A DNA stretch of 21,374 bases, from contig JAEWHR010000165.1 in the NCBI GenBank assembly GCA_023387655.1, forward strand, positions 1 to 21,374, given 5' to 3'. Positions 1-8,600 of this stretch are shown here, piece after piece. Made by a program: the position numbers and the translations under genes. Within the stretch, counting starts at the first letter, position 1. Every line of letters starts with the position of its first letter. Origin of the DNA: Bacillota bacterium. Lineage in GTDB: Bacteria > Bacillota > Clostridia > Lachnospirales > Lachnospiraceae. The notes below the pieces were generated by a model. That model saw only the letters and a program-made list of their open reading frames with translations, had not been told where the DNA came from and searched no databases.

Positions 1-33
1 ATTGGATATAAGGCGGTGAAAAATTGTGAATAA
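1..33 (+). CDS. C-terminal end of an OmpR/PhoB-type response regulator (partial)
   Basis: Frame 1 is open from the window edge and reads IGYKAVKNCE followed by TAA at 31-33. A Gly-Tyr-Lys near the C-terminus is typical of the final beta hairpin of OmpR/PhoB winged-helix DNA-binding domains. The next gene is a histidine kinase whose GTG start (26) lies inside this reading frame, giving an 8-base overlap, the usual arrangement for a regulator-kinase pair. Only ten residues are visible, so the family call rests on this motif plus context. Confidence 0.6.
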   Translation: MGYKAVKNCE

Positions 34-1075
34 AGTGAACAAGAAGTGTGGAGGTTTTAAATTAGCATTACTTTTTGCGTTTATCATATTCACTATTATG
101 CTAGTAACGATGATACTGTTATTTGGAATATTTATTGTGTTAAGTCATTACGGTATATTTGCATCAATTTTAACGAAAAAGCCTTTAACTCCTATTTTTT
201 TATTTGCAGTAGTGAGCGTATTATTTGGAACGATAATATCGATTATATTTAGCAGAATACCTCTTTCTCCAATCCGTGAAATTATATCTGCAGCAGATCG
301 ATTAGCAGAAGGTGACTTTAGTGTTAGAGTAAAATTAAAGGGACCACAGGAGTTTCAAAAGCTGAATACAAGCTTTAATCATATGGCAGAAGAGTTAGAA
401 AGTATAGAAATATTACGTTCAGACTTTATCAATAATTTTTCCCACGAGTTTAAAACTCCTATTGTATCCATGAGGGGGTTTGCTAAGATGCTGAAATACA
501 ATGACCTAACCAAGGAAGAAAGTGATGAGTATCTAGATATCATTATTAGTGAATCGGATCGTCTTGCTGAGCTAGCTACGAATGTACTAAATCTATCTAA
601 AATTGAAAATCAGACAATCGTTACAGACAAGATTCGTTTTAATGTGAGTGAACAAATACGTCGGGTAGTTGTATTGCTAGAAAAAAGATGGATGGAAAAG
701 AATCTAGAGATTGCGTTTGACTGTGATGAAATATTTCTCTATGGAAATGAAGAACTTCTAAAACAAGTCTGGATTAATTTAATTGATAATGCTATTAAAT
801 TTTCTGCACCAGATTCCATCATAGACATACATGTGATTCAAGAACAAAAGAATGTGATGATATCAATATCGGATCAAGGAAGCGGCATGACTGAGGATAC
901 GAAGAAACGTATCTTTGATAAGTTTTATCAAGGTGATACTTCTCATGCAACAAAAGGAAATGGGCTTGGATTAACGATTGCTAAGAAAATTGTGGAACTT
1001 CACGACGGAAAGATAAAGATATTAAAGTCAGATCAAAGTGGAACCACCTTTGAAGTAACCTTACATTCAGACTAA
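26..1075 (+). CDS. Membrane sensor histidine kinase (HAMP, HisKA, HATPase_c)
   Basis: A 349-residue two-component sensor kinase that would autophosphorylate on His and pass the phosphate to the regulator encoded just upstream. Two membrane segments are visible (about residues 12-41 and 52-73), joined by only about ten residues, so there is no extracellular sensor domain. A HAMP-like linker follows (about 74-127). The H-box contains SHEFKTP with phospho-acceptor His140. The ATPase domain has the N-box NLIDN (251-255), the G1 box DQGSGM (from 283), an F-box around IFDKFYQ and the G2 box GNGLGL (311-316). All catalytic motifs are intact. The start is GTG at 26, preceded by AAGGCGGTGA and overlapping the end of the regulator, which implies translational coupling. 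With so short an outer loop, the signal is probably sensed in the membrane or through a partner, as in intramembrane-sensing kinases. The stimulus is unknown. Confidence 0.93.
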   Translation: MNKVNKKCGGFKLALLFAFIIFTIMLVTMILLFGIFIVLSHYGIFASILTKKPLTPIFLFAVVSVLFGTIISIIFSRIPLSPIREIISAADRLAEGDFSVRVKLKGPQEFQKLNTSFNHMAEELESIEILRSDFINNFSHEFKTPIVSMRGFAKMLKYNDLTKEESDEYLDIIISESDRLAELATNVLNLSKIENQTIVTDKIRFNVSEQIRRVVVLLEKRWMEKNLEIAFDCDEIFLYGNEELLKQVWINLIDNAIKFSAPDSIIDIHVIQEQKNVMISISDQGSGMTEDTKKRIFDKFYQGDTSHATKGNGLGLTIAKKIVELHDGKIKILKSDQSGTTFEVTLHSD

Positions 1076-1092
1076 ACCAGGGAAGGTGGTAT

Positions 1093-1650
1093 ATGAAAAA
1101 TCTTACAAATTTAATAACGATAAGTAGAATAGCAGGCTCTTTCATGCTACTTTTCTTAAAGCCATTCTCTTTCATATTCTTTACTGTATATTTCTATTGT
1201 GGAATCAGCGATATGTTAGATGGTTATGTCGCAAGGTATACGAATAGTAGTAGTAAAATGGGTGCATTACTGGATAGTATATCAGATTTTGCTTTTATTG
1301 CAGTGATGATACCCATTTGTCTTACTGCCCTTCCATTGGAGGAATGGATGCTTGGATCTATTTGTCTTATCGCTTTGATTCGTTTTCTATCATTGGGAAT
1401 AGGAATTCTTAAGTATCATTCTCTCGCATTTCTTCACACCTATTTAAATAAGATCACAGGCTTTTTATTATTTTCCTTCCCTTGTTTTTATCTCTTAAGT
1501 GGTTTATCCGTAACTTCGATTATATTGTGTTGTATAGCTAGCTTATCGAGTATAGAGGAATTACTGATAACGATAAAATCAAAGGAGCTTAACCGGGATA
1601 TACGAGGGTACTATTGCCTAAAGAACACAACCCATGAAGAAAAAATTTAA
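1093..1650 (+). CDS. CDP-alcohol phosphatidyltransferase family membrane enzyme
   Basis: A 185-residue integral membrane protein with the family signature D-G-x2-A-R-x8-G-x3-D-x3-D complete at residues 43-65 (D43, G44, A47, R48, G57, D61, D65). These residues bind Mg2+ and CDP in enzymes such as PgsA and PssA that transfer a phosphatidyl group from CDP-diacylglycerol to an alcohol (glycerol-3-phosphate, serine, inositol and others). Hydrophobic stretches on both sides fit the six-helix fold, and the length is usual. The start ATG is 17 bases after the kinase stop, behind GGAAGGTGG, so it is probably in one operon with the two-component genes. The acceptor alcohol cannot be told from the sequence; PgsA-like is the simplest guess, but a housekeeping pgsA normally sits elsewhere, so a paralogue with another acceptor is possible. 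Confidence 0.85.
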   Translation: MKNLTNLITISRIAGSFMLLFLKPFSFIFFTVYFYCGISDMLDGYVARYTNSSSKMGALLDSISDFAFIAVMIPICLTALPLEEWMLGSICLIALIRFLSLGIGILKYHSLAFLHTYLNKITGFLLFSFPCFYLLSGLSVTSIILCCIASLSSIEELLITIKSKELNRDIRGYYCLKNTTHEEKI

Positions 1651-1723
1651 CTAAGTTACGATAGGAATTCGAGTAGGGTTAATTCGCTGGGAGCAGAAAA
1701 AAGTAGTAGAAAGGAAGTAATCT

Positions 1724-2194
1724 ATGGGACATTTTGGGTTTTCTTATGTTGGTATGATATATTTATTAATGCTTACGATTCCGAATATGATTTGGACAAA
1801 GAAACAACCAACAGGCTATGATTTTACGAATGAAAACAAAATATTACTGATGTTGGAACGGGTTGGTCAGGTACTTGTTTCCTGTACTGTATTAATATTC
1901 TCTGATTTTAATATGAAACCATGGTCGAATTGGAATATATGGTTGCTGGTTTCTTTCGCCCTAATGGTAATGTATGAACTTTGGTGGATTCGTTATTTTC
2001 GCAGTGATAGGACGTTAGAGGATTTTTATAGTAGTTTCTTTGGCGTCCCAGTAGCAGGGGCTACCCTACCAGTACTGGCGTTTTTTCTACTGGGTGTATA
2101 TGGGAAAGTAATATGGTTAATGATTTCTGTTATTATTCTAGGAATTGGTCACATTGGAATACATATAAAACATAGAGAAGAAATAATTAATTAA
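1724..2194 (+). CDS. Multi-pass membrane protein of unknown function
   Basis: A 156-residue protein with four or five hydrophobic segments (about residues 7-23, 46-63, 71-90, 104-126 and 129-148) separated by short loops, one with the acidic/aromatic sequence RSDRTLEDFY. No catalytic motif is recognised and I cannot name a family. It looks like the short uncharacterised membrane proteins common in Clostridia. ATG at 1724 is preceded by AAGGAAG with good spacing. It lies 73 bases after the phosphatidyltransferase with no terminator between them, so it may belong to the same transcript. It has a basic C-terminus (KHREE), probably cytoplasmic. Confidence 0.75.
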   Translation: MGHFGFSYVGMIYLLMLTIPNMIWTKKQPTGYDFTNENKILLMLERVGQVLVSCTVLIFSDFNMKPWSNWNIWLLVSFALMVMYELWWIRYFRSDRTLEDFYSSFFGVPVAGATLPVLAFFLLGVYGKVIWLMISVIILGIGHIGIHIKHREEIIN

Positions 2195-2230
2195 GCATAA
2201 CAAAAGATACCCATGATTCTAAAACAGAGG

Positions 2231-2280
2231 GAGTATATGAGTTTTTAAGAAAAAACTATCCGTATGCTCTTAATGTTTTA
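2231..2280 (+). terminator. Possible hairpin terminator after the membrane-protein gene
   Basis: Two stacked stems: GAGTATA (2231-2237) pairs with TATGCTC (2263-2269, one G-T pair), and inside it AGTTTTT pairs with AAAAACT around a short loop. The downstream bases (TTAATGTTTTA) are T-rich but interrupted, so termination may be weak. It lies 36 bases after the stop at 2194. Confidence 0.45.
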
Positions 2281-2386
2281 ATTGATATCAATCATTTTGA
2301 ACGGTCACACTAGAAGAATGCATGTACGAATGCTTGAAATTTGTTGCAAGATTAATTGTTTTTCTGTATAGTTATATTACAAATTA

Positions 2387-2395
2387 TGTTATGAT
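2387..2395 (+). promoter_or_regulatory. Extended -10 promoter for the small Sel1-like gene
   Basis: TG-T-TATGAT (TG at 2387-2388, hexamer 2390-2395) matches the extended -10 consensus TGnTATAAT at five of six hexamer positions. No good -35 is present 16-18 bases upstream, which is common for extended -10 promoters. The start codon at 2456 lies about 60 bases downstream. Confidence 0.5.
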
Positions 2396-2455
2396 AGTTA
2401 ATAATAAGAAACACAATGTTTTTGTACATACGATGGGATATCGGAGGTTTTTATT

Positions 2456-2809
2456 GTGAACTTAAGGATAAATAAAAAAGTAAAATTGTCAGAATTATTT
2501 CCTCCAGAGCCAAATAAGCAATGGTCTGAAGATAAGGCAAGTTATAATGGTCCGCATCAGTTACTGCAATGGGAGAAACGATTAATAAAAATAATCCCGA
2601 TGTTGGAACATTCCGATTATAGGGAGGGTGTAAAATATCTAATAGAATTAGCAGAAGATGGTTGTCCTGCTGCGCGTCGTCTTCTTAGTGATATGTATAT
2701 CGAAGGTACAAAAGTCCCGCTAAGCCTAGAAAAAGCAGTAGAATGGGAAAGAAAAGCAGAAACTATAGAAGCATTAATTAGAAGAAAAAATCAAATCTAT
2801 ATTATATAG
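2456..2809 (+). CDS. Small protein with one Sel1-like repeat
   Basis: A 117-residue protein starting at GTG 2456 behind a strong GGAGG. Residues about 57-92 form one recognisable Sel1/TPR-like unit: Y-x-x-G-V-K-Y-L-I-x-L-A-E-D-G, then A-A-R-R-L-L-S-D-M-Y-I-E-G-T, then A-V-E-W-x-R-K-A. Sel1 units are helical-hairpin protein-binding repeats, so this is probably an adaptor or accessory subunit. It lies just upstream of an operon with two very large Sel1 proteins, but a strong terminator separates them and it has its own promoter, so it is a separate unit. The N-terminal 50 residues (with LFPPEP and QLLQWEKR) match nothing I recognise. The single repeat is short of the usual multi-repeat arrays, so it may be a remnant or a partner of the larger proteins. 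Confidence 0.75.
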   Translation: MNLRINKKVKLSELFPPEPNKQWSEDKASYNGPHQLLQWEKRLIKIIPMLEHSDYREGVKYLIELAEDGCPAARRLLSDMYIEGTKVPLSLEKAVEWERKAETIEALIRRKNQIYII

Positions 2810-2846
2810 TATTAGCTTTCTGAACGAAGCTCACTTTGTAGACATT

Positions 2847-2914
2847 AGAGTTCTAACTTATTGGAATGTTTGTGTGGCAACTTCATTCTAATAAATAAGA
2901 ACTCTTCTTTTAAT
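2847..2914 (+). terminator. Strong Rho-independent terminator after the small Sel1-like gene
   Basis: AGAGTTCT (2847-2854) pairs perfectly with AGAACTCT (2898-2905). After a small internal loop, an 11-bp stem follows (TTATTGGAATG with CATTCTAATAA, one G-T pair) around a loop near 2870-2883. TCTTTTAATTT follows the stem. It separates the 2456 gene from the operon at 3141. Confidence 0.85.
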
Positions 2915-2967
2915 TTACGAGGAAATTGCGCCCTATAAATTAAAAAACGCTCCGCTAAGGGTGTACA

Positions 2968-3009
2968 TGACGCGCTAAGGTAGTTAGTCACTTTCGTGAC
3001 AGCGCGTCA
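2968..3009. repeat. GC-rich palindromic element (nested hairpin)
   Basis: TGACGCGCT (2968-2976) is exactly complementary to AGCGCGTCA (3001-3009). Nested inside is GTCAC-TTTC-GTGAC (2987-3000). The octamer CGCTAAGG occurs twice, at 2953-2960 and 2973-2980. GC content is far above the flanking DNA. No U-tract follows, so it is not a normal terminator. It could be a REP/BIME-like dispersed element or a structured RNA or operator. Confidence 0.6.
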
Positions 3010-3092
3010 GCATTGCTCTATTCAAATTACATTTAATAGTATGTAATAATAAGTGTAAATACCTTATAAGAGATGCCATGATAGTTCATTAA

Positions 3093-3120
3093 TTTAATTA
3101 TTTTAACTTTGAAATATAAT
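3093..3120 (+). promoter_or_regulatory. Possible promoter of the Hsp70/AAA+/Sel1 operon
   Basis: A perfect TATAAT at 3115-3120 lies 20 bases before the ATG at 3141. The best -35 at normal spacing is TTTAAT (3093-3098, 16-base spacer), only three of six matches. A start near 3127 would leave a leader of only about 14 bases, which barely contains the GAAAGGGG ribosome site. The hexamer is good but the whole promoter is tentative. Confidence 0.35.
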
Positions 3121-3140
3121 AAAAATGAAAGGGGTATTTT

Positions 3141-4076
3141 ATGTTAAATAAAATACAAATCAATGAGAAAAAAGTAAGTACAAGTAATAATACGTCAAAA
3201 GTTATTACTCCATTAACTAGAAATATTACGAAGGATACTTCAAATGATAAATTAAAAGAGTTGCGAAGGCCACGTTCTAGAAAATACATAAAAGATTTGA
3301 TGGAATTACAAGAATTATTGATACAATTGAATCAGGAACACAAGAAACTAGAAGCTAAATTCACTAAGGAAGAAGATATAAAGTATAGACAAGATAGATT
3401 AAGTGCATTCGAGTTAACAGAACGTTCTTTAGATTACGAAAAAATTCTCCTAAATCAAGACATTAAAAAAGAGATAGTTGATAAAAAAAATCATGAAATT
3501 GGATATGATATCGTTGATAAAAAAAATCATGACATGGAATATGAAGTCGATGAAAAAAATGAAAATGAAATTATAGATAGAACCCATCAGAATAAGGATT
3601 TTAGTAGAAGTCAAATAGAAGAACAAGTATTAAATCCGGAGATATGGATATTTGATGATACCACTGAAGATAATTGTGAAACAAATTTCGAAGCAGAGAA
3701 GATATTAGTAGAGAAGTCAGGAGTTAAATTAGAGGAAAATCCTATCATTGAAGATTTAGAGAGGCGAATTCAAGAAAAGTTACAAGCCTTAGAGAAAGAA
3801 AATACTTTTATTAATGAATTAATCACTTTTTTGTACCCATCGGATAAAGAGGAATATTTGATGGACTGTGGTGTTATTAAACGACCTGGTACTCCTGTAT
3901 ATTCTAGTGAGGATATGGTCGTTGGTGTAGAGGATCCTCAAATAGTAGAAAGATTAGTGAGAGGTTATGATTTGTACTTTGATTATTGTGACGACCCAGA
4001 TTTTTTAACTTTAGAAATATATATAGATGCATTTTGCTGTATATATAAAGATGGTATTGTTAAGACAATTGTGTAA
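3141..4076 (+). CDS. Coiled-coil/acidic protein of unknown function, first gene of the operon
   Basis: A 311-residue soluble protein with no signal peptide or membrane segment. Residues about 45-115 are charged and heptad-like (ELQELLIQLNQEHKKLEAKF), consistent with a coiled coil. Residues about 113-147 carry a 12-residue repeat of the type VDKKNHE-x3-Y, encoded by two 36-nt tandem copies (3477-3512, 3513-3548) and a third partial copy, each with a run of seven or eight A. A second helical segment is at about 205-235. The C-terminal roughly 80 residues (from LITFLYP) look globular, with Cys and aromatic residues, and match no family I know. ATG 3141 follows GAAAGGGG at good spacing. The dnaK-like gene starts 49 bases downstream. 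A coiled coil encoded directly before an Hsp70 invites a GrpE-like or co-chaperone guess, but I see no GrpE motif, so function stays open. Confidence 0.8.
   Translation: MLNKIQINEKKVSTSNNTSKVITPLTRNITKDTSNDKLKELRRPRSRKYIKDLMELQELLIQLNQEHKKLEAKFTKEEDIKYRQDRLSAFELTERSLDYEKILLNQDIKKEIVDKKNHEIGYDIVDKKNHDMEYEVDEKNENEIIDRTHQNKDFSRSQIEEQVLNPEIWIFDDTTEDNCETNFEAEKILVEKSGVKLEENPIIEDLERRIQEKLQALEKENTFINELITFLYPSDKEEYLMDCGVIKRPGTPVYSSEDMVVGVEDPQIVERLVRGYDLYFDYCDDPDFLTLEIYIDAFCCIYKDGIVKTIV
3477..3548 (+). repeat. Two 36-nt in-frame tandem repeats with A8 tracts
   Basis: GTTGATAAAAAAAATCATGA begins both units (3477 and 3513). The period is exactly 36 bases, or 12 codons. Each contains eight consecutive A (3483-3490 and 3519-3526). 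A third, diverged unit starting at 3549 has seven A. Confidence 0.85.
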
Positions 4077-4125
4077 TATTGATTATAAATTAAACTTTAG
4101 AATAGATGTTTTAGGAGGAACGGCA

Positions 4126-5622
4126 ATGGTATTGGGTATAGATTTAGGGACTACATATTCGGCCTGTGCATATATAGATATGAATGGAGAGCCACAGATT
4201 GCGATTAATGGGGAATCTCAAAGATTAACTCCATCCGTAGTTTTCTTTGATGAGGATGATCAGATAATTGTTGGAGAAGTAGCGAAAGAAAATGGGGCAT
4301 TATTTGCTAATGATGTAATATCCAAAGTTAAAATTGACATGGGAAGAAGAAAAGTATTTAAAACAATCAATGAGGTTGAATATACACCTGAGGTTATATC
4401 TAGCTTAATTATAAAGAAGATTGTGCAGGATGCCTCAGCGAGTATAGGGGATGAGATTAAAGATGTGGTGATTACAGTTCCTGCCTATTTTATGGATTCC
4501 CAGAGAAAGGCCACAGAGGATGCTGCAATACTAGCTGGGGTTAATCTATTAACCATCATTGATGAGCCAACCGCTGCAGCTATCTATTATAAACATAAAA
4601 GTAAAATGGATAATGCAAAACTTCTTATTTATGATTTTGGTGGTGGTACATTTGATGCAACATTAATGGAAGTTCAGAATGATAAAATACGCATCATTGA
4701 AAAAGATGGGCTATCAAGAGCGGGTGGAACTATGTTTGATCAATTCTTGGTGGATCATGTGTGTAATTATTTTGAAGAGAAACACGGTATTGATTTAGAG
4801 GATGAAGAATATCTCTCGGAATATAATGAATTATTCCACAAGGTAGAAAGTTGTAAAAGGCAATTATCTGCTAGAGAAAAGGCTATCATAAACATGAAAA
4901 TTGATAAAATAAAAGAGCAAATTGAAATAACGAGACCATTTTTTGAATCTAAAATAGAAGGGACTTATAATAAAACTGAAAATGTTATAAAAAAAATACT
5001 TAGAAATTCTGGACTTCAAGCTGATCAGATTGATAAAGTCATCCTTGTAGGAGGTTCTAGTAAAATTCCATATGTAAGCAAACGACTTACAGAGTTATTT
5101 GGTAAAGAACCATCAAAAGAAATAAATCCAGATGAAGCGGTTGCTATGGGTGCAGCTTTATATGGTGAAATATATCAGCAAGATAGTTCAAAGGATATAT
5201 CTGTATTTCAGGATGTATGCTCTCATAGCATTGGAATACTTGTTTTTGTGGATAATATGCATCAGGAGAATCAAATCATTATTCCTAGGATGTCTCAAAT
5301 TCCTTGTACGATGGAACAAGTTTTTTATACCAAAATTAATGATCAAAGACAGATTAATGTCAATATTACAGAGGGTGAATATAAAGAGCCGGAGTTTATT
5401 GCTTTGATAGGAGATTATTTGATTGATTTGCCAGTTGGATTACCAATGAATACTGAGATTATTGTTAAGATAAGTTTAGATGATAGACAATTGATCCATT
5501 TATCCATTGCGGTTCCTTCTGTTAATCTAGAGAAAGAATTTGAAATGAAAAGAAATGCGAATCTTGATGAGAAAGAGATTAAGAAGCTCCAAGGGATTGT
5601 GAGTCAGAAAACGATTATCTAG
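4126..5622 (+). CDS. Hsp70-family (DnaK-like) ATPase lacking the alpha-helical lid
   Basis: A 498-residue Hsp70-family protein, well short of DnaK (about 610-640). The nucleotide-binding domain (1 to about 355) is intact: phosphate-1 IDLGTTYS (5-12), Lys69 at the position of catalytic DnaK K70, E147 in DEPTAAA, phosphate-2 DFGGGTFD (170-177) and VGGSSKIP (about 308-315). A shortened beta-type substrate-binding domain follows (about 365-465), with IIPR-x-S-Q-I-P and an ITEGE strand that align with DnaK. The helical lid and the C-terminal EEVD-type tail are missing. An ATP-driven client switch is likely, but with weaker or different client trapping. The reading frame is open upstream to 4027, but ATG 4126 is preceded by AGGAGGA and begins right at the conserved N-terminus. 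The AAA+ gene starts 12 bases after the stop. No dnaJ or grpE is nearby, so this is not the housekeeping dnaK locus. Confidence 0.93.
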   Translation: MVLGIDLGTTYSACAYIDMNGEPQIAINGESQRLTPSVVFFDEDDQIIVGEVAKENGALFANDVISKVKIDMGRRKVFKTINEVEYTPEVISSLIIKKIVQDASASIGDEIKDVVITVPAYFMDSQRKATEDAAILAGVNLLTIIDEPTAAAIYYKHKSKMDNAKLLIYDFGGGTFDATLMEVQNDKIRIIEKDGLSRAGGTMFDQFLVDHVCNYFEEKHGIDLEDEEYLSEYNELFHKVESCKRQLSAREKAIINMKIDKIKEQIEITRPFFESKIEGTYNKTENVIKKILRNSGLQADQIDKVILVGGSSKIPYVSKRLTELFGKEPSKEINPDEAVAMGAALYGEIYQQDSSKDISVFQDVCSHSIGILVFVDNMHQENQIIIPRMSQIPCTMEQVFYTKINDQRQINVNITEGEYKEPEFIALIGDYLIDLPVGLPMNTEIIVKISLDDRQLIHLSIAVPSVNLEKEFEMKRNANLDEKEIKKLQGIVSQKTII

Positions 5623-5634
5623 AAAAGGGAGAGA

Positions 5635-8600
5635 ATGAGAATGGAGTATAGTCATCTAATCGAATTAAGAAGACAAAAAAAGATTACTGAAATCGCCGCA
5701 ATGGCAGATTATTATGAACCTAATGCAGAAGCAAATATAGGAAATGTCCTTAGTATCGCTGAGGTATATTTTCAATTAAAAGAATATGAGAAGAGTATAC
5801 TCTGGTATGAGAGGGCCATGGATTTAGGAGCTAATGAGGAAGATATATTAACTCCTCTTTCTGAATTATATAGAATCACTTGGAAAAATAGTAAGAAGTG
5901 GAATCTCCTTTATCATAAGGTGGTAAAAGAAGGCTTTCCTGATAATCAAAAGAATATGGTATTGTACGAGAAATTATTAAAGGAAGGAGCACAGGAAGAG
6001 AAACTGATAAACGTGCTAACTTCTTTTGTAAATGAGGAGCTCTTTGATTTATATGTAATAGAGTTGGCTGAAATTTATATAAAACAAGATAATTGTAATG
6101 AAGCAAAAAAACTCTTACGAAAAGTCTTAAGATATTCTATACAGGAGACTTACATAGCATACTCAAAAGAGTTGCTTGAAGCTATAAATCATGGGGATAA
6201 AACATATGTAATTATGAATCAGGGAATACGTAATAAAATCTATGAGTCAGAGAATCAAAGTTTGTCTGAGGATGATTTAATTATTACGGATAATGAAAAA
6301 ATTCAAGAAGTAGATAATTGCAAAGTTAGTACGAACATCATAGAAGATCAAAAATTAAACGATGATAAATCAAAATATGATTTATTAAAAGAAAATAAAC
6401 TCTTAGATCTTTTTCGTCAAAACATAAAAAAATCGAAAGATAAGAAACATATCATTAAATCTATTGAACTTCTTTTTGAACAAGTGATAGGAATGCAGAA
6501 AGTAAAAGAAGAACTTCAATCCTTTTATGATGTTCTTCAATATCAAAATCAGTTAAGAACCTTAGGGGTAGGAGAAGATATTTTAATTAAGAATTTTATT
6601 ATCTCTGGCGAAAGAGGAAGTGGTAAAACATTAGTGGCAGGACTTTTAGCCTCTATGTTGGAGATGTTTGGACTGATAGATAGCGATGCTATTATGGAGG
6701 TCAATGCTAGAGATGTTATAGAAGCATTCTCAAAAGATGGTAATAAGGGATTGATAGAGTTATTTTCTGAACTAAAGGATATGGTTGTTGTAATAGATCA
6801 TATCGATAGATTATTTGATGACAATGAAAATAAAATGAATCACATTGGTTTAACAGAGGGAATGGTAGAATTAATGAAAGCCAGAAAAGACTCTCTGGTA
6901 TTTGTCATGTCAGGAAAAAAGACTGCCATGGATCGATTTATGAATGAAGATATGAAAAACCTTATTTACTCTAGATTAGACATACCTGGCTATACAACTG
7001 ATGAGCTGCTAGAAATTGCTTGTATTTTAGCAGAAAGAAAAGGTTTTATAGTAAATAACAATGCCCATAGAACATTAATGAAAAGAATTCAAATAGACAG
7101 ATGTTCAGGAGAATTTGCTAATGCTATTTCGTTAGAATCAATATTACAAATAGCGATCAAACGAAAAGCAGAACGACAAAGAGAAAATGAGTATGATGAG
7201 AATGCATCCAATTTATTACAATTTGAAGCAGAGGATTTTGAGGTAGAAGATTCCGTAGGAGAAAACATTGAGGATTTAATTCATAAATTAGATGGTCTAA
7301 CTGGACTTAGCTCAGTGAAAAAAGAAGTACGTAGTAAGATTGAAAGTATTATAGTACAACAAAATGCAATGGAGATTGGTGCAAAGCGAAGTGAGAATTT
7401 TGGTACACTTCATATGCTATTTAAGGGTGGACCAGGTACAGGGAAAACTACAGTAGCACGTATTATAGGTAAAATATATCAAAAACTGGGTGTACTCCCA
7501 AAAGGAAACATATTTATCGAATGTTCTAGGAAGGACTTAGTAGGTGAATATCAGGGGCATACTGCGAAGAAAACTCATGATAAGGTAATAGAAGCATTAG
7601 GAGGAGTATTGTTTATTGACGAAGCTTATTCTTTGGTTTCTGGGCAGGGAGACACCTTTGGTATTGAAGCATTAACTACGCTAGTTGCAGATATAGAAAA
7701 TTATAAAGATTCCATTATGGTTATTTTGGCTGGATATTCTGAAGAAATCGACCAGTTAATAGCTCAAAACCCAGGATTGGCTAGTCGCTTTCCAAATGAA
7801 ATAATATTCGAGGATTATACTATAGATGAAATGACTAGCATATTTAGCTATATTGTTAGAGAAAATGGCATGGTATTAGATAGAAATACCTCAAAAGTGG
7901 TACATAGGTTAATAAAAGAGAAAACTGGAAAGAGAAATTTTGGAAATGCAAGAGGGGTTAGAAATTTAGTGGAATTGGCAAAATCTTCTATGGATCGTAG
8001 ATTAGTTCAAATGAAATCTGAAGGAGAGATTCTTAGTAGAAATGATTATGATATCATGAAGGTTGAAGATATTGAATCTGTGATTGTCCAAAAGTCAGCA
8101 CAAGTGAAGACCTTAGAAGAGCTGATGGAAGAGTTGAATAATATGACGGGATTATCAAGTGTGAAGAGAAAAGTACGTGAAATGGTTGCATTAATAAAGC
8201 GAAATCAATTGAGTGAAGAGTTAAATTATAAAATCAATAATAATTTTGGTTCACTTCACTTAGTATTTTTAGGTAATGCAGGAACAGGAAAAACAACAGT
8301 TGCACGACTTATTGGACAGTTATATGAAAAACTAGGTGTGTTAAAAAATGGTGATATATTTGTAGAGTGTTCTAGGACAGAATTAATTGGTCAATATCAA
8401 GGACAAACCACTAAGAGAGTAGAAGATAAGGTGAAAGAGGCAGAAGGTGGAATCCTTTTTATAGATGAAGCCTATGATTTATGCCATGGTAATCATGATG
8501 ATTATGGTAGAGAGATTGTAAGTACATTACTAAAAGCAATAGAGGATAAACGGGATCATCTTATGGTAATTATGGCCGGATACAAGGATAAAATGGAGAA

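Noticed and set aside
2968..3009. Terminator
   Set aside because: The hairpin is strong but no T-run follows, and the preceding gene already has a full terminator at 2847-2914.
3141..4076. GrpE
   Set aside because: A coiled coil before an Hsp70 is suggestive, but the C-terminal part does not show the GrpE beta-domain pattern and the length and repeats do not fit.
4027..4125. Upstream extension of the Hsp70 start to 4027
   Set aside because: It overlaps the end of the 3141 gene, has no ribosome site, and the conserved N-terminus begins at ATG 4126 behind AGGAGGA.
5132..5407. 91-residue + strand ORF inside the Hsp70 gene
   Set aside because: Overlaps the conserved Hsp70 frame entirely and has no ribosome site.
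4126..5622. Housekeeping dnaK
   Set aside because: Too short, without the lid, and no hrcA, grpE or dnaJ is next to it; the partners are AAA+ and Sel1 genes.
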